DNA of 64,000 nucleotides. Source: Deroplatys truncata. Its lineage: Eukaryota > Arthropoda > Insecta > Mantodea > Mantidae. Below the pieces are notes generated by a model, which saw only the letters and a list, made by a program, of their open reading frames with translations, was not told the DNA's origin and searched no databases. Below are positions 57,493 through 64,000 of this stretch, in pieces. Numbering within the stretch: position 1 is the first letter of the stretch; each line of letters begins with the position of its first letter. The stretch spans positions 102,467,488-102,531,487 of the forward strand of contig CM060984.1 in NCBI GenBank assembly GCA_030765065.1. The letters run 5' to 3'. Both the position numbers and the translations under genes were made by a program.

Positions 57493-58825
57493 ATTAAAAT
57501 TTTATAAGAATTTAGGCTTACGGCAGACATTTAAATCCCTATATTCCATGCTTTTAAAGTTGTACAGCTGTAAAAGCTGTATAGAATTAAAATGTTTAAT
57601 AACACTAAAGTCCATATTTATGAATTTTGGCAATTATTGGTCTTTTTCATAGATGGGTATGCTTAATGTACGTATGAGTACTATTCTTCCAGTGTTAACA
57701 GCTTTGTTATTCATTACTTCAGCTACTTAAATGGTTAACTAGCTTTTGCGCTGATTACTTACAGACAGAAGACATAGAAGCTACAGTGAACGCAAGGAAA
57801 GACATTTTTAAAATTTTACTGCAAAAATGGGATGACTAATTTTTATAAATAAATTATTGTAGTATACTCTAGATTTTTTCGATAAATCTCCGCACAGTTA
57901 CAAATAGTTGGTAAACATTTCAAGATTTTATGTTGACTAGCTTGTGATAATCAAGGCATTTGTATGGAATAACTGTACCATTTTAAATTGCAACTAAACA
58001 CCACACAGGTAGGTAACATTAAGCATTTTTAAAAATATTCATAATAATTGTAGTGCTTAAACACAGCCTAAGAGTGTAAAAGAAATCCTGAATAAATTAT
58101 GCAGTTATATTAATTCGGTTTAGCATATATATTTATTCAATTCCAGTACTATAAAAGCTGCATCGTTAGGGTTTGTCTTACGGCAGTGTATTAGCTGCAC
58201 ATTTAGTTATACTACATGTGTTAAGATGTTGTTAGGGCTTGATTTCTTCCCTCTAATGAACTATAAGCTTTCTCAGAATAACACTTTTACACAGAAAACC
58301 ATGCAATGTTTCCGTAATGTGAAGTAGATTTACAAATACAAGATGGAATTTAAGAAGTATGCGACACCATCAAGTTAGAGATAGAAGAACATTTTCTGAT
58401 TTAAAGGGATTTATATGAACGATAACATTCTTTTCTAACGAAACACATTAATTGCTTTACTTCTTTCTTAAAATATAACCTTAACCCGTTTTTATCCAAT
58501 CTTATGACTTTTATGCTATAAATGCTTTCTTGAAAACGATTCGATTACTGAAATGTGCCCTAAATCGAAAATACACAGCTGTTTTTTTCGTCTTTTCTGA
58601 CTGCCTAGGTGCGTGATCAATCACGTTTATAGTCTCAGAGAATATCGCTTCTGACCTCATGCAAGGAACTGTTTACGCACTGCTTTCCAGATATTTGTTG
58701 AGAGAAGTTTTTGCAAGCCTTACCTAAATCGTTTCCATGTGGGACTAAAATACGACTCAACAAATAAGGATACGATTAGGTAAGTACTAAGAGTGAGAAA
58801 TTTGGAGAGGAAAAGGGAAGCCCCT
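57493..58825. other. AT-rich sequence, no feature recognised
   Basis: No frame, TIR or tRNA-like box was found. Confidence 0.4.
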
Positions 58826-58829
58826 CGCG

Positions 58830-59310
58830 CACTGCGGCCTGCATGAGGTCTATTGCGGCTACCATCCCCCTAAGGAGGAGGGGATGCAGTGAAGAACCAC
58901 AGGAGACGACAGGCCGGCAGGCAGACTACAGAGACACGCGGAAGTCCCTAACAGTTCCTAACTGTTCCACTACTGGAGCTGCCCAGAAAGAACGATGAAC
59001 GACCCATTGAAACAGACAGCCCTCTAGTGTCCACGGGGCATACTATTTCCTTTGCAAACATCCGCACCATCTGCCCGGAACCGCCTCACATCATGAAACT
59101 AGAAGCACACCTGAAGTATGAGAAGGAAACGTAATGAAAGCAAAATGAGGAAACAGAAGTCATAGATGATAAACTATCCCAGAATTCGCCTACTGACCAG
59201 GGAACCTATGAAAACCTAAGGTCAGAGTAGACGGTCAACGGGAATCGAACCAGGGACCTTCAAATGTGAGTCTAAAACGTTACCGCAAAGTGAACTCATT
59301 CGGTGAAGTT
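58830..59310 (-). mobile_element. SINE family L, reverse strand, diverged
   Basis: AACGGGAATCGAACCAGGGA (minus-strand box B) and GGTCAGAGTAGACGG match family L. The far end GCGGCTACCATCCCCCTAAG matches the fragment near 43,400. Confidence 0.65.
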
Positions 59311-59402
59311 TGTGGTAAAATTTTCCAAAAGGGAAAGTTGAAAATTAAACTTATGTTCAATTCTGAATTTATCTCTTTAGTTAATATATGATCATATCTT
59401 GA

Positions 59403-59849
59403 AAATTTCGATACCGAAATTTCACCGGAAATGCATGTTCTGAGGCCCAATGAATCCAAAAAAGGTCCTACGTGTGTGTCTGTGCGTGTGTGTGCGTGCG
59501 CGCTCCTGAAAACAGCATAACTCAAAAACAAAAAAATCGGATAAATACCAAACCTGGTATTTAAGTTCAGTATCTACCAGAAGGCGATATGAAGATTTTC
59601 AAGAAAATCCCTCCACCCAAAACTACCCTTTACATGGAACATTTTTCGAAATTTTTGATTTTCTCCAAACCGACTCTAACATGTTTTATTAAAACACCGT
59701 GTATTAAAGATATTACATGGCAAATACAATGTATATCTTGAATTTTCTAATAATAGCCTATAAAGTCCTCTTCATTCGGAAGAAATTTTATATAATCTTG
59801 TATAACTGGTAAACGTTAAGCGATAGATGAAAAAGCACTAAACAAAAAA
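59403..59849 (-). repeat. AB-family repeat, truncated
   Basis: It starts at TTCGATACCGAAATTTCACC and runs to AAACGTTAAGCGATAGATGA, covering only the 3' half of B in reverse. It abuts the forward array directly. Confidence 0.85.
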
Positions 59850-62800
59850 TCTGATGTGTTACACTCACATGACTTTCCCTACTCTTGTACAAACTATTTT
59901 TACAAACGCTTATTCTCCACATGCTTCATTTTAATCGAGATGTTAATCTTATTGCTAATTTTCTTACAGGTGCAAGGGGAATATGGTAGGCTTTAAGCGA
60001 TAGTCAAATCTTTTAAGAGCTGGTTGCTATGCGGAGCATTCCATTCTCTTTGCATGTCCAGGCTATAAAAAAAAATCTGATGTGTTACACTCACATGACT
60101 TTCTCTACTCTTGTGCAAACTATTTTTACAAACGCTTATTCTCCATCTACTTCATGTTAATCGAGATAAAAATTTGCAGACTGTATCTTATTACTAAGTT
60201 TCTTGTTGATGTAAGGGGAATATATATTTACAAGGGCAATGTAGAAATACAGTAGCCTTTAAGCACATACATATCTCTTAATAGCTGGTTGCTAGGTGCA
60301 GCACCATTCCCTTTGCAACAGATTAAAACTCTTTGCATATCCAAGACAAAAAAATCTGATGTGTTACACTCACATGACTTTCTCTACTCTTGTACAATCT
60401 ATTTTTACAAACGCCTATTCTCCATATGCTTCATGTTAATCGAGATATCGAGATGTCAATCTTATTGGTAATTTTCTTGTAGATGCAAGGGGAATATGGT
60501 AGCTTTTAAGCGATAGTCAAATATTTTAACGCCGGTTGCTATGTAGGGCATTCCATTCTCTTTGCATGTCCAGGACATAAAAAAAAAATCTGATGTGTTA
60601 CACTCACATGACTTTCCCTACTCTTGTACAATCTATTTTTGCAAACGCCTATTCTCCAAATGCTTCATGTTAATCGAGATATCGAGATGTCAATCTTATT
60701 GCTAATTTTCTTGTAGATGCGAGGGGAATATGGTAGCTTTTAAGCGATAGTCAAATATTTTAACGCTGGTTGCTATGCGGCGCATTCCATTCTCTTTGCA
60801 TGTCTAGGACATAAAAAAATGAATAACGAATTTGAGAAAAAGTATAAGTATTGGAAAATTTAAGGAAATAACAAGCAATATCTCGAAAACGGTTCACTCA
60901 ACAAAAGAAATGTATATGACATAAGTTGTGTATTTCAACGCGATCTACATTTTTTGCGTAGTAAAATTTTGTCTATCTCTTATGGTTTACCAGTTATGCA
61001 AAAGTCGTTCACAATGAAGAATACTTTTGGAGACATTCCCAGAAAATTCGAGATATACATTTCATTTCTCATGACTTTATCTTAAACATATGATATTTTC
61101 ATCAAAATCGTTAGAGCCATTTTTGAGAAAATTAAAATTTTCGAAAAATGTTCCATGTAAAGGGTAGTCTGGGGTGGGGGGATTTTCTTGAAAACCTTCG
61201 TGTCGCATCTCTGGAAGATACTGAACCTAAATACCAAGTTTGGTGTTTATCCGACTGTTCGTTTTTGAGATATGCTGTTCACAGACACACAGACACACAC
61301 ACAGACACACACACAGACACACACACACACACAGACACACACACGGACATGTTTCTAAAAATGCTTTTTTTGGATTCAGGAGGTCTCAAAACATGTATTT
61401 CCAGTGAAATCTCGGTATCGAATTTTTGGGTGGAATGCAATACTTCCCCTACTTACTGTACGTAGTAGAGAAAGTAAAAATCTGATGTGTTACACTCGCA
61501 TGACTTTCTCTACTCTTGTACACACTATTTTTAAAAAACGCCTATTCTCCATATGCTTCATGTTAATCGAGATATCGATATGTCAATCTTATTGGTAATT
61601 TTCTTGTAGATGCAAGGGGAATATGGTAGCTTTTAAGCGATAGTCAAATATTTTAACGCTGGTTGCTATGTGGTGCATTCCATTCTCTTTGCATGTCCAG
61701 GACATAAAAAAAATCTGATGTGTTACACTCACATGACTTTCTCTACTCTTGTACAATCTAATTTTACAAACGCCTATTCTCCATATGCTTCATGTTAATC
61801 GAGATATCGAAATGTCAATCTTATTGGTAATTTTCTTGTAGATGCAAGGGGAATATGGTAGCTTTTAAGCGATAGTCAAATATTTTAACGCTGGTTGCTA
61901 TGTGGCGCATTCCATTCTCTTTGCATGTCCAGGACATAAAAAAATGAATAACGAATTTGAGAAAAAGTATAAGTATTGCAAAATTTAAGGAAATAACAAG
62001 CAATATCTCGAAAACGGTTCACTCAACAAAAGAAATGTATATGACATAAGTTGTGTATTTTAACGCGATCTATATTTTTTGTGTAGTAAAATTTTGTCTA
62101 TCTCTTATAGTTTACCAGTTATGCAAAAGCCGTTCAGAATGAAGAATACTTTTGGAGACATTCCCAGAAAATTCGAGATATACATTTCATTTCTCATGAT
62201 ATTATCTTAAACATATGATATTTTCATCAAAATCGTTAGAGCCATTTTTGAGAAAATTAAAATATTCGAAAAATGTTCCATGTAAAGGGTAGTCTGGGGT
62301 GGGGGGATTTTCTTGAAAACCTTCGTGTCGCATCTCTGGAAGATACTGAACCTAAATACCAAGTTTGGTGTTTATCCGACTGTTCGTTTTTGAGTTATGC
62401 TGTTCACACACACACAGACACACAGACACACACACACACACACAGACACACACACACACAGACACACACACGGACATGTTTCCAAAAATGCTTTTTTTGG
62501 ATTCAGGAGGTCTCAAAACATGTATTTCCGGTGAAATCTCGGTATCGAATTTTTGGGTGGAATGCAATACTTCCCCTACTTACTGTACGTAGTAGAGAAA
62601 GTAAAAATGAATAACGAATTTGAGAAAAAGTATAAGTATTGGAAAATTTAAGGAAATAACAAGCAATATCTCCAAAACGGTTCACTCAACAAAAGAAATG
62701 TATATGACATAAGTTGTGTATTTTAACGCGATCTACACTTTTTGTGTAGTAACATTTTGTGTATCTCTTATGGTTTACCAGTTATGCAAAAGTTGTTCAC

Positions 62801-64000
62801 AATAAAGAATACTTTTGGAGACATTCCCAGAAAATTCGAGATATACATTTCATTTCCCATGACATCATCTTAAACATATGATATTTTCATCAAAATCGTT
62901 AGAGCCATTTTTGAGAAAATTAAAATTTTCGAAAAATCTTCCATGTAAAGGGTAGTTTGGGGTGGGGGGATTTTCTTGAAAACCTTCGAGTCGCATCTCT
63001 GGAAGATACTGAACCTAAATACCAAGTTTGGTGCTTATCCGACTGTTCGTTTTTGAGTTATGCTGTTCACACACACACAGACACACACACAGACACACAC
63101 ACACAGACACACACACACACAGACACACAGACACACACACGGACATGTTTCCAAAAATTCTTTTTTTGGATTCAGGAGGTCTCAAAACATGTATTTCCGG
63201 TGAAATCTCGGTATCGAATTTTTGGGTGGAATGCAATACTTCCCCTACTTACTATACGTAGTAGAGAAAGTAAAAAAGAATAACGAATTTGAGAAAAAGT
63301 ATAAGTATTGGAAAATTTAAGGAAATAACAAGCAATATCTCGAAAACGGTTCACTCAACAAAAGAAATGTATATGACATAAGTTGTGTATTTTAACGCGA
63401 TCTACATTTTTTGTGTAGTAAAATTTTGTCTATCTCTTATGGTTTACCAGTTATGCAAAAGTCGTTCACAATGAAGAATACGTTTGGAGACATTCCCAGA
63501 AAATTCGAGATATACATTTCATTTCGCATGACATTATCTTAAACATATGATATTTTCATCAAAATCGTTAGAGCCATTTTTGAGAAAATTAAAATTTTCG
63601 AAAAATCTTCCATGTAAAGGGTAGTCTGGAGTGGGGGGATTTTCTTGAAATCCTTCGGGTCGCATCTCTGGAAGATACTAAATCTAAATACCAAGTTTGG
63701 TGTTTATCCGACTGTTCGTTTTTGAGTTATGCTGTTCACAGACACACACACACAGACACACACACACACACACACACACAGACACACACACGGACATGTT
63801 TCCAAAAATGCTTTTTTTTGGATTCAGGAGGTCTCAAAACATGTATTTCCGGTGAAATCTCGGTATCGAATTTTTGTGTGGAATGCAATACTTCCCCTAC
63901 TTACTATACGTAGTAGAGAAAGTAAAAATCTGATGTGTTACACTCACATAACTTTCTCTACTCTTGTACAACCTAATTTTACAAACGCCTATTCTCCATA
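59850..64000 (+). repeat. Compound tandem array of A and B modules
   Basis: A modules (TCTGATGTGTTACACTCACA ... GACATAAAAAA) start at 59850, 60076, 60355, 60589, 61481, 61714 and 63929 (cut by the window end). Most are 226-234 bp; the second is 279 bp. B modules (TGAATAACGAATTTGAG ... GTAGAGAAAGTAAAAA) start at 60820, 61945, 62608 and 63277 and are 652-669 bp. Each B holds a (CA/GACACA)n tract after GAGTTATGCTGTTCACA. Copies are nearly identical, so the array is young or homogenised. Frames that read LENLRVASLEDTEPKYQVW recur only because the copies are alike. Confidence 0.93.

Noticed and set aside
61148..63283. Repeated frames starting MFHVKGSLGWGDFLENL and their neighbours as a protein family
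   Set aside because: They recur only because the DNA repeat copies are almost identical. They run into CA-repeat His-Thr runs, and older copies do not keep the frame.

Overview
The window is eukaryotic nuclear DNA and almost certainly from an insect. It is AT-rich, holds GT-AG introns of several kilobases, and is dense in Tigger, Tc1/mariner, hAT, piggyBac-like, Harbinger-like, LINE, LTR, Penelope-like and tRNA-derived SINE sequences. A large-genome polyneopteran (cockroach, termite or stick-insect type) would fit, but the species cannot be fixed from sequence alone. There are no operons, CRISPR arrays or bacterial signals.

Only one cellular gene is recognisable: the last two coding exons of a Ras-association-domain family gene (Rassf) on the + strand, at 4180-4399 and 10615-10675. 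They encode the end of the RA domain and the whole C-terminal SARAH helix, followed by a stop. The 6.2-kb intron between them carries a full-length Tigger element whose transposase is broken by one visible stop, and a self-nested copy of a local repeat family. Upstream, 1-4179 is intron with a LINE remnant, a Harbinger-like element carrying a Myb/SANT remnant, and a 200-bp palindromic Penelope-like insertion. Downstream of the stop, the AT-rich sequence to about 35.6 kb shows no further convincing exon. It holds a piggyBac-type element, SINEs, a Penelope-like element with a hammerhead-like motif, a pogo-type element, LINE and hAT remnants, and a solo LTR inserted in the hAT remnant.

A sharp change in CpG frequency occurs at about 35.65 kb. 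To the left CpG is strongly depleted (for example 3 CpG in 17,041-18,000). To the right it is common (26 in 36,001-36,900). This is the pattern expected if the left part lies in a germline-methylated transcription unit and the right part is unmethylated intergenic DNA.

The right part (35.7-64 kb) is an intergenic repeat landscape with no cellular gene that I can support. It holds a decayed Tc1 element with both TIRs, a 940-bp hAT element, two LTR-like copies 5 kb apart, several tRNA-derived SINE families, and many copies of one microsatellite-bearing repeat family (here called the AB family). The AB family ends the window as a compound tandem array (59.85-64.0 kb) built from a ~232-bp A module and a ~660-bp B module in the order AAAA-B-AA-BBB-A.
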